A DNA stretch of 64,000 nucleotides from Empedobacter falsenii (GCF_019308355.1 NZ_JAAGKM010000005.1:1-64000); one strand, 5' to 3'; counted from the stretch's first letter, positions 1 through 9,391 are shown. Notes: generated by a model from the sequence alone, not told the origin. Numbers and translations: made by a program.

Positions 1-176
1 AGTTCCTTTAATTGAGCTAATTGATGGGCTTCCATTCCGCCATATTTACTCTTCCATTTATAAAAAGTGGGTTGGCTTATTCCATGTTCACGACAAATTT
101 CATTGACTGTTTTGCCTTGATTTTGTTCTGATAAGATCTTGACGATCTGAACTTCTGTAAAATTGCTTTGTTTCAT
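1..176 (-). CDS. IS3-family transposase OrfA, N-terminal part
   Basis: The frame starts at ATG 176 and is open for 58 codons to the window edge. It begins MKQSNFTEVQIVKIL and continues with a helix-turn-helix segment (EICREHGISQPTFYKWKSKYGG), the typical HTH_Tnp_1 domain that binds the terminal repeats in IS3-family OrfA. In these elements orfA overlaps orfB (DDE integrase domain) and the active transposase is made by -1 frameshifting. OrfB is not in the window. Whether the element is intact cannot be judged. Confidence 0.85.
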   Translation of the reverse strand, partial: MKQSNFTEVQIVKILSEQNQGKTVNEICREHGISQPTFYKWKSKYGGMEAHQLAQLKE

Positions 177-236
177 AATTATCCCTAAGTTAATAAACTA
201 TATTTTTAAACGGTCCGGTTTTTAGGGAAGATTACA
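1..236 (-). mobile_element. End of an IS3-family insertion sequence, cut by the window edge
   Basis: The first 176 bases encode the N-terminus of an IS3-type OrfA on the minus strand, running off the window. Upstream of its start, the minus strand reads TGTAATCTTCCC beginning at 236. This fits the TG...CA ends of IS3 elements, so I place the element boundary there by inference. The other end lies outside the window, so neither the inverted repeat nor the target duplication can be checked. Confidence 0.6.
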
Positions 237-306
237 GAATTAGTTATTGTACTATAACTTTTTGAAGAAAATATCCACTTGAAAATTGATATTCTAAAAT
301 ATAAAA

Positions 307-335
307 AACACCTTTTACTTAACATAAAAGGTGTT
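307..335 (-). terminator. Intrinsic terminator of the GLPGLI pair
   Basis: An 11-base stem (AACACCTTTTA at 307-317, complementary arm at 325-335) is followed on the minus strand by TTTTTTAT. It lies about 45 bases past the stop of the gene ending at 379 and fits a rho-independent terminator. Confidence 0.8.
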
Positions 336-378
336 ATAGAATATAAATAATTACATCAAAATACATTTAAAATTAATT

Positions 379-1119
379 CTATTTATCTACGCTTATATTA
401 AAAAAATCATTTTCTTTTTGAATGTGCTTTTTTAATATTTCATCATATTTTTCTTTTGAAATAGCCTTATTTTCTTTGAAATTATTAGGTTTTATTATCT
501 TATTAGTGTTTGAAAAAGATATCTTCTCAGCTAATATCTGTGTTTTTTCTCCTGTTTTTATGTGTTCCATCTCTACAATTAGAATAATACCAGGGAGACC
601 TCCTAAATACTTAGGTCCTGTAGGTATGCTAATGTCTTCATTATACCAAGCAAGTATTTTATACCCATTAAATTCACAATAAGCAGACTTAATAATATAA
701 TCTTTATATGATTTAGTTTCTTTATTGATACTCCAATTTAAATTTTGTAAATAATCTTTTATAAAAAAAAGTTTAGGATATGTCTCTTCTATAATATAAA
801 AATTATCATCTAAATTTTTATATATGTAGTTTTCAGAACTATGAAAAGAGTTATGAAAACTATTTGATTGACTATTGTTTATTTTTGGAACAGAGTTATA
901 TAAGGATTCAGTTCTGTTAGCTTTTAAATTAAAAAATCTTTTCTCTAACATTGTATTTTTTAAACTTATCAACTGTTCTTTAGAATATTTAGAAGAATCT
1001 TTTATTTCCCAAAAAACTCTCTCAGAATAAAGTATTTCAATTTGATCATTTGATTGAGAAAATGTATAAATTGAAATACTAAATAGATAGATAAAAATAA
1101 ATTTTCTATATAATTTCAT
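379..1119 (-). CDS. GLPGLI family exported protein
   Basis: This 246-residue protein starts with a signal peptide (hydrophobic segment about residues 5-20, likely cleavage near FSQ). Its mid-region holds GPKYLGGLPGIILIVE, the hallmark of the GLPGLI family found almost only in Bacteroidota. The biochemical role of the family is unknown. It lies 11 bases downstream of a second GLPGLI gene on the same strand and probably shares its transcript. The two copies differ strongly outside the signature, so they are not a recent duplication. Confidence 0.85.
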   Translation of the reverse strand: MKLYRKFIFIYLFSISIYTFSQSNDQIEILYSERVFWEIKDSSKYSKEQLISLKNTMLEKRFFNLKANRTESLYNSVPKINNSQSNSFHNSFHSSENYIYKNLDDNFYIIEETYPKLFFIKDYLQNLNWSINKETKSYKDYIIKSAYCEFNGYKILAWYNEDISIPTGPKYLGGLPGIILIVEMEHIKTGEKTQILAEKISFSNTNKIIKPNNFKENKAISKEKYDEILKKHIQKENDFFNISVDK

Positions 1120-1130
1120 GGTACATATAT

Positions 1131-1844
1131 TTAAAAAACTACTCCTAAGTCATGTAACTCAGGGTGGATTTTTTCAATTCGAGAAATTTTCAATTCATTT
1201 CTACCATCAGTATCACAATTACATTTTTGATCTTCAATATATTTTTCAAGATCAGATAAATATAATTTAGTAAATTCATCCCAACTATTAAATGTATATT
1301 TATCTATAGACTTAAAAGATTTTGATAAATTATCATTAAAATAATTTAAATCAATATTTGTTGCTTCAAATTTATATAGTCCATCATCACTTTCAACTTT
1401 TAATATTAATCCATTTAATCCATTAAATTTCCATGGGCCAAATTTCAAAGGTATTTGAGTAGTGTAATAGGCATTAAATTTTCTACCTCTATAAATAACA
1501 CTTGCTACATTGCAAGTATAACCTAATATATTCACTTTCATTTTATCATCAAAACTCCAATTAAACACAGGAATATCTTTAACTAGAAATCTTCTTTTTA
1601 ATGTTTTATCACTTAAATAATAAATATCATTATTTCTAAAAAATAAATTATTAGAATCAAAATTAATCACTTCTTCTCCTTTAGCATTTTTAGTTAATTT
1701 CCATTGAGAAGTGTTTGAAATTTCATCTATTAATAAATCGTATTCTAAAATTGTCTCAATGTTATTATATGAAAATTTTATTTTTTGTGCGTAAGAGTGT
1801 TGTGTAATAAAAAATATTATTAATAAATATAAAGTTTTAGTCAT
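1131..1844 (-). CDS. GLPGLI family exported protein, divergent signature
   Basis: This 237-residue protein has an N-terminal signal peptide (cleavage probably after QHSYA). The family signature appears as PLKFGPWKFNGLNGLILKVE, with N in place of P in the GLPGLI core. Two closely spaced cysteines sit near the C-terminus (CNCD). It is the upstream member of a two-gene GLPGLI unit and lies 50 bases downstream of a small exported-protein gene, from which it is separated by a terminator-like hairpin. Function unknown. Confidence 0.8.
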   Translation of the reverse strand: MTKTLYLLIIFFITQHSYAQKIKFSYNNIETILEYDLLIDEISNTSQWKLTKNAKGEEVINFDSNNLFFRNNDIYYLSDKTLKRRFLVKDIPVFNWSFDDKMKVNILGYTCNVASVIYRGRKFNAYYTTQIPLKFGPWKFNGLNGLILKVESDDGLYKFEATNIDLNYFNDNLSKSFKSIDKYTFNSWDEFTKLYLSDLEKYIEDQKCNCDTDGRNELKISRIEKIHPELHDLGVVF

Positions 1845-1859
1845 TTTAATTTAAATTAA

Positions 1860-1880
1860 ACCCCCTTTAAAAAAGGGGGT
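1860..1880 (-). terminator. Hairpin between the small secreted-protein gene and the GLPGLI genes
   Basis: A perfect 9-base stem (ACCCCCTTT at 1860-1868 and AAAGGGGGT at 1872-1880) has a three-base loop. On the minus strand it lies just after the stop of the gene at 1895-2158 and 16 bases before the start of the next gene. The following tract is T-rich but interrupted, so it may terminate partially and set relative expression of the downstream GLPGLI genes. Confidence 0.65.
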
Positions 1881-1894
1881 GGAAATTTGTGATT

Positions 1895-2158
1895 TTATTC
1901 AACTGGAGCAACTTCTTCTACAGCTTTTCTTAATTTATCAGCAGCACAGTTAAATGCTTCTGAATAAGTAGTTCTACAACATGTAACTGTAACGGTATCT
2001 CCATCAGAATCCTGTGTTGTTTGCATATTGCACTCAGTAATAGTTTCAGTAGTTTCATTTAAATTTGAAGAAACTGTTACTTGATTGTTATCTATTCCAT
2101 TTGAAGCAAACGCAAGGCTTCCAAATGATAGAAATAAAGTAAAAAATAAATTTTTCAT
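1895..2158 (-). CDS. Small exported protein with cysteine motif, function unknown
   Basis: This 87-residue frame has a clear signal peptide (residues 1-18, ending LAFA). The mature part of about 68 residues contains one Cys in TITECNMQ, a Cys pair in TVTCCRTTY and another Cys in AFNCAADKLR, then a short acidic helix. I do not recognise the family. The export signal and four cysteines suggest a small disulfide-bonded periplasmic or secreted protein. Its position at the head of a GLPGLI gene pair suggests a shared role, but that is inference from context only. Confidence 0.65.
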   Translation of the reverse strand: MKNLFFTLFLSFGSLAFASNGIDNNQVTVSSNLNETTETITECNMQTTQDSDGDTVTVTCCRTTYSEAFNCAADKLRKAVEEVAPVE

Positions 2159-3002
2159 AGTAATAAATTTTAAAATTGATTTTTAAATTCACCTAACCAT
2201 TAGGTTATAACAAGTTATGTATATATTTTTTTTAAAAAAACAGTCAATAAAAAAATAGAAAAAATATCTGTATAATTATTTAAAAATGGATAATTTTCTA
2301 ATTATTTAAAAATGTAAGCCAACTTAACATAATCATTATTATACACCAAAGATTTTTAGGTTAAAACACTGATTGCGTGAGAGTGCAGTTTTGAACAAAC
2401 AAGTTTGTAATTTAAAATGCTCTGAAAGAAGCATTTAATCGTTGAGTGAAGGTATTCATATCAGACAAAATTATTTTTCTTTCGTACTAATTTTTTACTG
2501 CAACGTTATTATTTTTTTTATAACTCTCTATAGAGTTTATTCGTGTTTTCTTCGACAGTTCTTCGACCATTGTCCTCGCAAAGGTGCATTTTTCCGCAAG
2601 TTCGTCGAAGGATGGTCGAACAAGAGTAAAATGAGCTATTTTTCGAGATGATGTGAAACATAGATACACAAAGGTTTGTATAGGAGTTTCAATTAACAAA
2701 AATGTATTGTTGATAAAAATATTGGAGGACAGAAGTGGACAAAACCGGGCACTTGTGGTCACTTTTTGCGGAAAATGTGATTTGTATTGTTTAAATGATT
2801 ATATTACAAATATTTGATTAATTTAAATATTTTGATAAGAATGATGAAATACGATTATCTGTAAATTGTTTAAAATATAAAATAGTGAAGAGTTTTTCGT
2901 TTATATGAACGATTATAATGGATTATTCGAGGAAATGTGTTATTTGAGAAAATAGAATTGTTTATATTTGATTGTTTGAACTCACATGATTAGAAAATTA
3001 AT
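2159..3002. other. Gene-free stretch of about 840 bases
   Basis: No convincing gene is seen on either strand. Open frames around 2442-2762 have no recognisable composition or motif. Visible elements are a 15-base direct repeat (AATTATTTAAAAATG at 2274-2288 and 2300-2314), small hairpins at 2395-2408 and 2415-2436, and a 9-base inverted repeat TTCGACCAT/ATGGTCGAA at 2562-2570 and 2612-2620. An inverted repeat ACCTAA/TTAGGT at 2191-2205 lies just upstream of the divergent small secreted-protein gene. The part around 2540-2640 is locally richer in GC than its surroundings and could be remnant sequence. Confidence 0.5.
2943..2970 (+). promoter_or_regulatory. Candidate promoter of the S9 peptidase gene
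   Basis: TTTG at 2943-2946 and TATATTTG at 2963-2970 match the Bacteroidota -33/-7 pattern (TTTG, then TAnnTTTG). The spacing is 16 bases, one short of the usual 17-23. The -7 element ends 32 bases before the start codon. Confidence 0.45.
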
Positions 3003-5162
3003 ATGAAAAAATTTATTTTAAGTTTGGCTGTCCTTGCGATGGGCGCTTATTCTTATGCACAACAAATAACCATTGAAGGGATATATGGCGGAAAATACCG
3101 CGAAAATTCATTGTACGGTGTGAACTCATTGAACGATGGAGAAAATTATACTATTCTGACAAAAGACGGATTGGTAAAACGTTCGTACGAATCGACATTG
3201 AAAAAAGGGCAGACTTCTGATATTGTTGTCGTTCCAGGAAAGTTTGAAGGTTATGAATTTAGTTCTGATGAGCGTTACGTTTTATTGCAAACTAATTCGC
3301 ACCAAATTTATCGTCATTCGTTTACAGCAAAGTTTGAGGTGTATGATACGCAAACAAAATCGAAAGTATTGTTATTTGATGGAAAAGGAATTCAAGAGCC
3401 TTTGTTTTCGCCAGATGCTTCTAAGGTAGCTTTTGCTTTTGAGAATAATTTATACATTCAAGACTTAAAATCGAACAAGGTAACGCAAGTTACGACTGAT
3501 GGTAAAAAGAATAATATTATCAACGGGATTAATGATTGGGTTTATGAAGAAGAATTTGGTTTCGTAAGAAATTTTGATTGGAATGCTGATGGAACGTCTT
3601 TGGCTTATGTTCGTTTTGACGAATCGAAAGTGAAAGAAATTAATATTCCGATTTACCACAACAATCTTTATCCACAAGAATTACGTTACAAATATCCAAA
3701 GGCAGGGCAAGATAATTCGGAAGTTTCGTTACATGTTTTTGATACGAAGAATAACTCAACTGCAAATGTTAATTTAGGCGGAGTTCAGAATTATTATATT
3801 CCTAAAATTAAGTTCTCTACAAAAGCGAATTTATTAACGGTTGTAACGTCTAACCGTCATCAAAATAATGTAGATGTTTCGTTTTATGATATCAACACGA
3901 AAAAAGTAAATAAATTATTTACTGAAACAAATAAAGCGTGGATAGAAACGGATAATTTAACGTTAGAGTTTTTAGCAGATAATTCGTTCTTATGGACTTC
4001 TGAGCGCGATGGAAATAACCATATTTACCATTATGCAGATAACGGAAAGCTAATTAACCAAGTGACGAAAGGAGATTGGGAGGTAACGAATTACTATGGG
4101 TATAATCCTGGTAATAAAACACTTTATTATCAATCTAACTCGAATAATGGAAAACGTATTTCGACAGAAAGACAAATTTCTTCGGTTAGTTTAGATGGTA
4201 AGAAAACTACAATGTTGACGAAAAATAATGGAACAAATTCGGCTGCTTTCAGTAAGAATTTTACTTATTTCATTAATACTTTTTCGAATACAACGACTCC
4301 AAAAACAATTAGTTTAGTAGAATCTAAATCTGGTAAAGATTTGGGTGTTATTGTTGAGAATACTTCTTTAAAAGATAAATTGAATACAGATAATATTGGA
4401 ACAAAAGAATTATTTGTGTTGAAAACTGCGGCTGGAAATGAGTTGAATGCTTATGTAATCAAACCAAAGAACTTTGATCCAACTAAAAAATACCCAGTTT
4501 TGATGTATCAATATTCTGGACCGGGTTCTCAGAATGTAAACAATGCGTATTTCAACTCGAATGATTATTGGCACATGATGTTGGCACAAGAAGGTTACAT
4601 CGTTTTCTGTGTTGACGGTCGAGGAACGGGATATAAAGGAGAAGCTTTCAAGAAACAAACGTATTTGCAATTAGGGAAATATGAGGTAGAAGATCAAATT
4701 GCAGCAGCAAAAGAGATTGGTAATTTACCTTATGTGGACAAATCTCGTATCGGAATTTGGGGTTGGTCTTATGGAGGATTCATGGCTTCGAATGTATTAT
4801 TCAAAGGGAATGATGTGTTCAAAGCGGCAATTGCAGTTGCTCCTGTAACGAATTGGCGTTATTATGATTCTGTTTATACAGAGCGTTTTATGCGTACACC
4901 AGAAGAGAATGCTGCTGGTTATGACGATAATTCACCGATTAATTATGCAAACGACTTGAAAGGTAATTTCTTATTAATTTCTGGTTCTGCTGATGATAAT
5001 GTACATCCACAAAACACATTCGAATTGTCGGAAGCGTTGGTACAAGCGAACAAAGATTTTGATATGGCAATCTATACCGATAAAGATCACGGGATTTATG
5101 GTGGAAACACAAGAATTCAGTTATATCGTAAAATGACAAATTTTATCAAGAAGAATTTGTAA
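3003..5162 (+). CDS. Exported dipeptidyl-peptidase IV-type serine peptidase (S9B)
   Basis: This 719-residue protein has a signal peptide (MKKFILSLAVLAMGAYSYA). An N-terminal beta-propeller (about residues 35-450, DPPIV_N) precedes a C-terminal alpha/beta hydrolase domain. The catalytic triad is visible: Ser589 in GWSYGG, Asp in SADDNVHP (residues 662-668) and His696 in DHGIYGG. The EE pair that anchors the substrate N-terminus in DPP4 relatives is plausible in VYEEEFG. The enzyme should remove X-Pro or similar dipeptides in the periplasm. The two peptide transporters immediately downstream would take up the products. Length is normal for the family. Confidence 0.93.
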   Translation: MKKFILSLAVLAMGAYSYAQQITIEGIYGGKYRENSLYGVNSLNDGENYTILTKDGLVKRSYESTLKKGQTSDIVVVPGKFEGYEFSSDERYVLLQTNSHQIYRHSFTAKFEVYDTQTKSKVLLFDGKGIQEPLFSPDASKVAFAFENNLYIQDLKSNKVTQVTTDGKKNNIINGINDWVYEEEFGFVRNFDWNADGTSLAYVRFDESKVKEINIPIYHNNLYPQELRYKYPKAGQDNSEVSLHVFDTKNNSTANVNLGGVQNYYIPKIKFSTKANLLTVVTSNRHQNNVDVSFYDINTKKVNKLFTETNKAWIETDNLTLEFLADNSFLWTSERDGNNHIYHYADNGKLINQVTKGDWEVTNYYGYNPGNKTLYYQSNSNNGKRISTERQISSVSLDGKKTTMLTKNNGTNSAAFSKNFTYFINTFSNTTTPKTISLVESKSGKDLGVIVENTSLKDKLNTDNIGTKELFVLKTAAGNELNAYVIKPKNFDPTKKYPVLMYQYSGPGSQNVNNAYFNSNDYWHMMLAQEGYIVFCVDGRGTGYKGEAFKKQTYLQLGKYEVEDQIAAAKEIGNLPYVDKSRIGIWGWSYGGFMASNVLFKGNDVFKAAIAVAPVTNWRYYDSVYTERFMRTPEENAAGYDDNSPINYANDLKGNFLLISGSADDNVHPQNTFELSEALVQANKDFDMAIYTDKDHGIYGGNTRIQLYRKMTNFIKKNL

Positions 5163-5245
5163 GAAAAAAGCTGTATTTATTAGAATACGCCAATGAATAA
5201 GATGAAACATTATTCAAATTGACAAAAATCATACATTAAACAAAA

Positions 5246-5276
5246 AAAACCTCTGCATTGTCGGAGGTTTTTTTTA
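5246..5276 (+). terminator. Intrinsic terminator after the S9 peptidase gene
   Basis: ACCTC/GAGGT stem (5249-5253 and 5264-5268) flanked by A and T runs, followed by TTTTTTTT. It ends the peptidase transcript before the transporter genes, which therefore probably have their own promoter. Confidence 0.75.
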
Positions 5277-5333
5277 TTTTCGTTGATTGCTAATAAAATC
5301 TAAATGATATATTAGCGCTTAGTTAAAGAAATT

Positions 5334-6818
5334 ATGAGTCAAAAATTAACTTTAGAGCAAATTCAAAACTTTGAAGGGAAATACCCAAAACAGCTTTGGC
5401 ATTTGTTTATGGTAGAAATGTGGGAGCGTTTCTGCTTCTATGGAATGAGAGGAGTTCTTGCCATTTTTATGGTAGATATGTTGGGATTAACGGATGCAGA
5501 ATCAAATTTAAAATATGGAGCAATCCAAGCTTTTGTTTATGCATTTACTTTTATTGGAGGTATTTTTGCAGATAGAATCTTAGGATTCAAAAAATCATTA
5601 ATCTTCGGAGGGTTGGTAATGGTTGCAGGAAACTTATTAATTGCAACAGATCCTCATCAATTTTTCTATTACGGAATTACATTAAGTATTATTGGAACAG
5701 GTTTTTTCAAACCAAATATTTCTTCGATGGTTGGAGAACTGTACAAAGCAGATGATCCAAGACGTGATGCCGGATTCGGTTTATTTTATTCAGGGATTAA
5801 TATAGGTGCATTTTTAGGAGGTATAGTTTGTGTTTATTTAGGTAAACAAGTTGGTTGGAATTATGCTTTCTTAGCGGCTGGTATCGTAATGATAATTGGA
5901 GTTGTTTTATTCTTATTTATCCGTAACGAGCTGGGACCAATTGGAGATTCTCCACTTGAAAAAATGGATCCTAAGAAAAGATTAATTAGAGAAGTAGCCG
6001 TATATGTAGGAGCATTGGTTTGTATTCCTTTAATTTTTATCATGATTCATAATACAGCATACACAGATATGTTTATGTTTATTGTAGGACCATTGGCAAT
6101 TATTTATTATTTAATTCAATTATATAAAATACCAAGTTCTAAAGAAAAAAGTAAGTTTATCGCTGCTTTTATCATGATTACGTTCTCTATTTTATTCTTT
6201 GCAATTTTTGAGCAAGCAGGAGGTTCTTTAGCTTTGTTTGCTAACAAAAACTTACATTCAACTTTATTTAGCGTTCCATTAGATCCAAACATTGTAAATA
6301 ATAGTGCAAATTCATTGTATGTTATTATTTTCTCACCTTTATTAGGATTAGTTTGGTTATGGATGGCGAAAAAGAAAATTGAGCCAAACACAGTTGTAAA
6401 ATTTGGTTTAGCCTTCTTGATGTTAGCAGGGGCTTATTATATCTTCTATTCATTAAGATTTTTTGCTGACGAAAATGGATTATCATCATTAGAAATATTT
6501 GCATTAGCATATTTTGCAGTTACAATTGCAGAGTTGTGTTTATCACCAATTGGATTATCAATGGTAACAAAATTATCTCCAAAACACTTAGGAGGAATGA
6601 TGATGGGATTATGGTTCTTAGCATCTGCTTACGGGCAATATTTAGCAGGAATCTTAGGAGCTGGAATGTCAGATCCAAGTCCAACTGCATCTTTAACAGA
6701 TAAATTAATGGCTTACACAGATGGTTATCAACAATTGGCAATTTATTCTTTAGTTGCAGGTGTTATTGTCATCGTATTGTCTCCATTTATTCGTAAATTA
6801 ATGCAAGACGTAAAATAA
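5334..6818 (+). CDS. POT-family proton-dependent oligopeptide transporter
   Basis: This 494-residue integral membrane protein belongs to the POT/PTR branch of the major facilitator superfamily. The diagnostic motif on helix 1 is EMWERFCFYGMRG (ExxER, needed for proton coupling), and FFKPNISSMVG is the PTR2 signature at the end of helix 4. Repeated hydrophobic segments through to the C-terminus fit 12-14 helices. It should import di- and tripeptides with protons across the inner membrane. It is followed 29 bases later by a second, larger POT gene and preceded by a peptidase that could make its substrates. Confidence 0.93.
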   Translation: MSQKLTLEQIQNFEGKYPKQLWHLFMVEMWERFCFYGMRGVLAIFMVDMLGLTDAESNLKYGAIQAFVYAFTFIGGIFADRILGFKKSLIFGGLVMVAGNLLIATDPHQFFYYGITLSIIGTGFFKPNISSMVGELYKADDPRRDAGFGLFYSGINIGAFLGGIVCVYLGKQVGWNYAFLAAGIVMIIGVVLFLFIRNELGPIGDSPLEKMDPKKRLIREVAVYVGALVCIPLIFIMIHNTAYTDMFMFIVGPLAIIYYLIQLYKIPSSKEKSKFIAAFIMITFSILFFAIFEQAGGSLALFANKNLHSTLFSVPLDPNIVNNSANSLYVIIFSPLLGLVWLWMAKKKIEPNTVVKFGLAFLMLAGAYYIFYSLRFFADENGLSSLEIFALAYFAVTIAELCLSPIGLSMVTKLSPKHLGGMMMGLWFLASAYGQYLAGILGAGMSDPSPTASLTDKLMAYTDGYQQLAIYSLVAGVIVIVLSPFIRKLMQDVK

Positions 6819-6847
6819 CTTTTAAGATATACTTTTAACAAACAAAC

Positions 6848-8932
6848 ATGAGTTCAAAATCGGAAAATTTCTTTGATTCAAAAGTATTAGGACACCCGTC
6901 GGGATTGTTCGTGCTTTTCTTTACAGAGATGTGGGAGCGTTTTTCATTCTACGGAATGCGCGTTTTATTAATTCAGTTTTTAACAGCTGCAGTTATTGGG
7001 TTAAATCCAGGTTGGGAATGGTCTATAGAAAAAGCAACTGCTTTATATGGAACATATGCAATGTTATTATACATTACGCCCATCTTTGGAGGTATTATTG
7101 CCGATAAATACATAGGTTATCGTTGGGCAGTTGTAATTGGTGCGATTATTATGACTCTTGGTCATGCATTCATGGCTTTTGATACACCTATCTTTTTATA
7201 TTTAGGATTGGCGTGTTTGGTTATCGGAACAGGATTCTTTAAACCAAATATGACATCTATCTTATCAGAAATGTACAAAGACTTTCCTGAGAAAAAGGAT
7301 GGTGCTTATACAATTTTCTACATGGGAGTTAACGCTGGTGCATTCTTCGGAATGATGTTATGTGGATTCTTAGCAGAAAAAGTAGGATGGCACTGGGGAT
7401 TCGGTTTAGCTGGAATCTTCATGTTATTAGGAACATTACAGTTCTGGTTAGCAAAACCATTATTTGGGCATATTGGTGAAGTTCCTTCAAAAACAGGAAA
7501 TCAAATTACTGCTGATGATGATACACCAAAATACGAACCAGGAGAAAAACCAAATCCTTTTACAGTATTAGATCAAGTATTGATCGTTATTATGACGCTT
7601 TTAGGATTAGGATATGCGTTCAATGATCCGTTAAATGCAATTGGTGGAATTAACTTATTCCCATTCTCTATCGGAGGATTATCAGGACAAAATGTCGTTA
7701 TTTTAGTAGCATTATTCTTGTTCTTCTTTGTGGTAATTCGTCGTTTGGCAAATTATACAAAAGTGGTTCGTGATCGTATGATTGCGGTAATTATTTTTGC
7801 TTTCTTCGTTATCTTCTTCTGGATGTCTTTCGAACAAGGAGCTACATCATTAGTAATCTTTGCGCGTGATAATACAGAACGTAACTTAATTGGAGGTGCT
7901 GCAATGGCATTCAACGTTTTCAATACATTATTAACAGTTGTTCCATTATTGTTCATCTCGTATGTATTGATTTTATTAGCAAAACAAACATTTAAAAAAG
8001 CGGCTTTATCTAATGTTGTTTTAGCGTTTACTTTCTTAGGAATTTGGGCTGCTGCAATTTGGATGTTAAACTATAACTGGACTTCTCACTCTTACGATGT
8101 TTCTTACCAAGCAATTGAAACGGCTAAATTAGACGACTCTGGTAAACAAGTGATGAACGAAGAAGGTCAACCTGTTTTTGATAAAACACCAGTTACGGCT
8201 TCTTATGTTGCAAATTCTACAGATAAAATTGTTACTGAAACAATTAATTTAGCTTCTCAAGACGCTTTAACAAAAGGTTCAGATATTAGCATTCACAAAG
8301 AAGGAGATAAATTTGTATTAGTTTCTCCAGAAAGTTTAGTGAAATTAGATACTGAATATAAAAATCAAAACAAACCATCTGAAGTTGTTCCTGCGAAAGT
8401 AGCAGAGATTAAAGATTCTCAAGTAGAAATTACCGTTTCTTGGTTCTCTACATTAAACTCTTTCTTCATCATTGCATTAGCTTCATTAGTTTCTCGTGTT
8501 TGGGATTCTAAATACAACCCATCAGCTTCTGTAAAATATGGTTTAGGATTAATCATTATGGCAATCGGATTCGGATTCTTAGCTTTCGGTTCTTACGGAA
8601 TTTCAGAAGGCGTTCGCGTTTCTATCATCTGGTTAGTATTAGCTTATTTGTTCCATACATTGGGCGAGCTCTGTTTATCTCCAGTTGGACTTTCGTACGT
8701 ATCAAAATTAGTTCCAGCACGTATGATTGCATTTATGTTCGGAATGTGGTACCTTGCAATTGCAATTGGTAACAAATTGGCAGCCATTTTAGGAGGTCAA
8801 ATCGAAAATATTACAAAAGAATATTCGTTATCAACTTTCTTCTTAATTTTTACAATTGTACCAATTGTAGCAGGTTTAATCGTTATCGCATTAAATCCAG
8901 TTATGAAGAAATTGATGCACGGAGTTAAATAA
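6848..8932 (+). CDS. POT-family oligopeptide transporter with large insertion
   Basis: This 694-residue POT transporter has EMWERFSFYGMR on helix 1 and GTGFFKPNMTS at the PTR2 signature. It is about 200 residues longer than its neighbour. The extra length is mainly a hydrophilic stretch between about residues 425 and 530 (Lys/Asp/Ser-rich, YDVSYQAIETAKLDDSGK and on), which is predicted to face the periplasm between two membrane helices. Longer POT proteins of this type are common in Bacteroidota. The pair probably has different substrate ranges. The adjacent thioredoxin gene starts 15 bases later, so all three may share a transcript. Confidence 0.92.
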   Translation: MSSKSENFFDSKVLGHPSGLFVLFFTEMWERFSFYGMRVLLIQFLTAAVIGLNPGWEWSIEKATALYGTYAMLLYITPIFGGIIADKYIGYRWAVVIGAIIMTLGHAFMAFDTPIFLYLGLACLVIGTGFFKPNMTSILSEMYKDFPEKKDGAYTIFYMGVNAGAFFGMMLCGFLAEKVGWHWGFGLAGIFMLLGTLQFWLAKPLFGHIGEVPSKTGNQITADDDTPKYEPGEKPNPFTVLDQVLIVIMTLLGLGYAFNDPLNAIGGINLFPFSIGGLSGQNVVILVALFLFFFVVIRRLANYTKVVRDRMIAVIIFAFFVIFFWMSFEQGATSLVIFARDNTERNLIGGAAMAFNVFNTLLTVVPLLFISYVLILLAKQTFKKAALSNVVLAFTFLGIWAAAIWMLNYNWTSHSYDVSYQAIETAKLDDSGKQVMNEEGQPVFDKTPVTASYVANSTDKIVTETINLASQDALTKGSDISIHKEGDKFVLVSPESLVKLDTEYKNQNKPSEVVPAKVAEIKDSQVEITVSWFSTLNSFFIIALASLVSRVWDSKYNPSASVKYGLGLIIMAIGFGFLAFGSYGISEGVRVSIIWLVLAYLFHTLGELCLSPVGLSYVSKLVPARMIAFMFGMWYLAIAIGNKLAAILGGQIENITKEYSLSTFFLIFTIVPIVAGLIVIALNPVMKKLMHGVK

Positions 8933-8947
8933 TAAAGATTGAAATTT

Positions 8948-9391
8948 ATGAAATCAAGCTTAGCAATCGCTGCCCTAATTTTATCATCATTTCTTTTCGG
9001 ACAAGAAATTAAATGGTTATCATTAGACGAAGCAACAAAGGAAATAAAAGCACATCCAGAAAAACCTGTATTGATTAATTTTTATACAACTTGGTGTGGA
9101 TTCTGTAAGCGTTTGGACAAAGAAACTTTTACAGATAATAAAGTCGCAGATTATGTAAACAAAAATTATATTGCGGTAAAATTTGATGCAGAAACAAAGG
9201 ATATGGTAAAATTTATGGGAATTCAGTATACATATATTGCGCCTGCTAAAGCGAATTATATGGCATATGCCTTTACAAACGGACAATTGAGTTATCCTGC
9301 AACTGTTTTGATGAACGGAAAAGGAGATATCAACAAAGTCGTTTTGGGTTATCGTAGTTCAACAGATTTCATAAACGATATCAAAATTTAA
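8948..9391 (+). CDS. Exported thioredoxin-fold protein
   Basis: From ATG 8948 this gives 147 residues: a signal peptide (KSSLAIAALILSSFLFG) and then a thioredoxin-like domain with the redox motif WCGFCK in FYTTWCGFCKRLDKETF. A TTG 9 bases upstream would add three residues; I prefer the ATG because it begins a standard signal peptide. It resembles periplasmic thiol reductase or DsbD-gamma-like proteins. It follows the POT transporters closely and overlaps the end of comEC by 11 bases in a convergent arrangement, so no terminator separates the two. Confidence 0.85.
   Translation: MKSSLAIAALILSSFLFGQEIKWLSLDEATKEIKAHPEKPVLINFYTTWCGFCKRLDKETFTDNKVADYVNKNYIAVKFDAETKDMVKFMGIQYTYIAPAKANYMAYAFTNGQLSYPATVLMNGKGDINKVVLGYRSSTDFINDIKI

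Noticed and set aside
2442-2762. Two overlapping frames on opposite strands in the gene-free stretch
   Set aside because: Neither has a recognisable motif, good start context or coding-like composition; they cross the inverted repeat and lie on top of each other.
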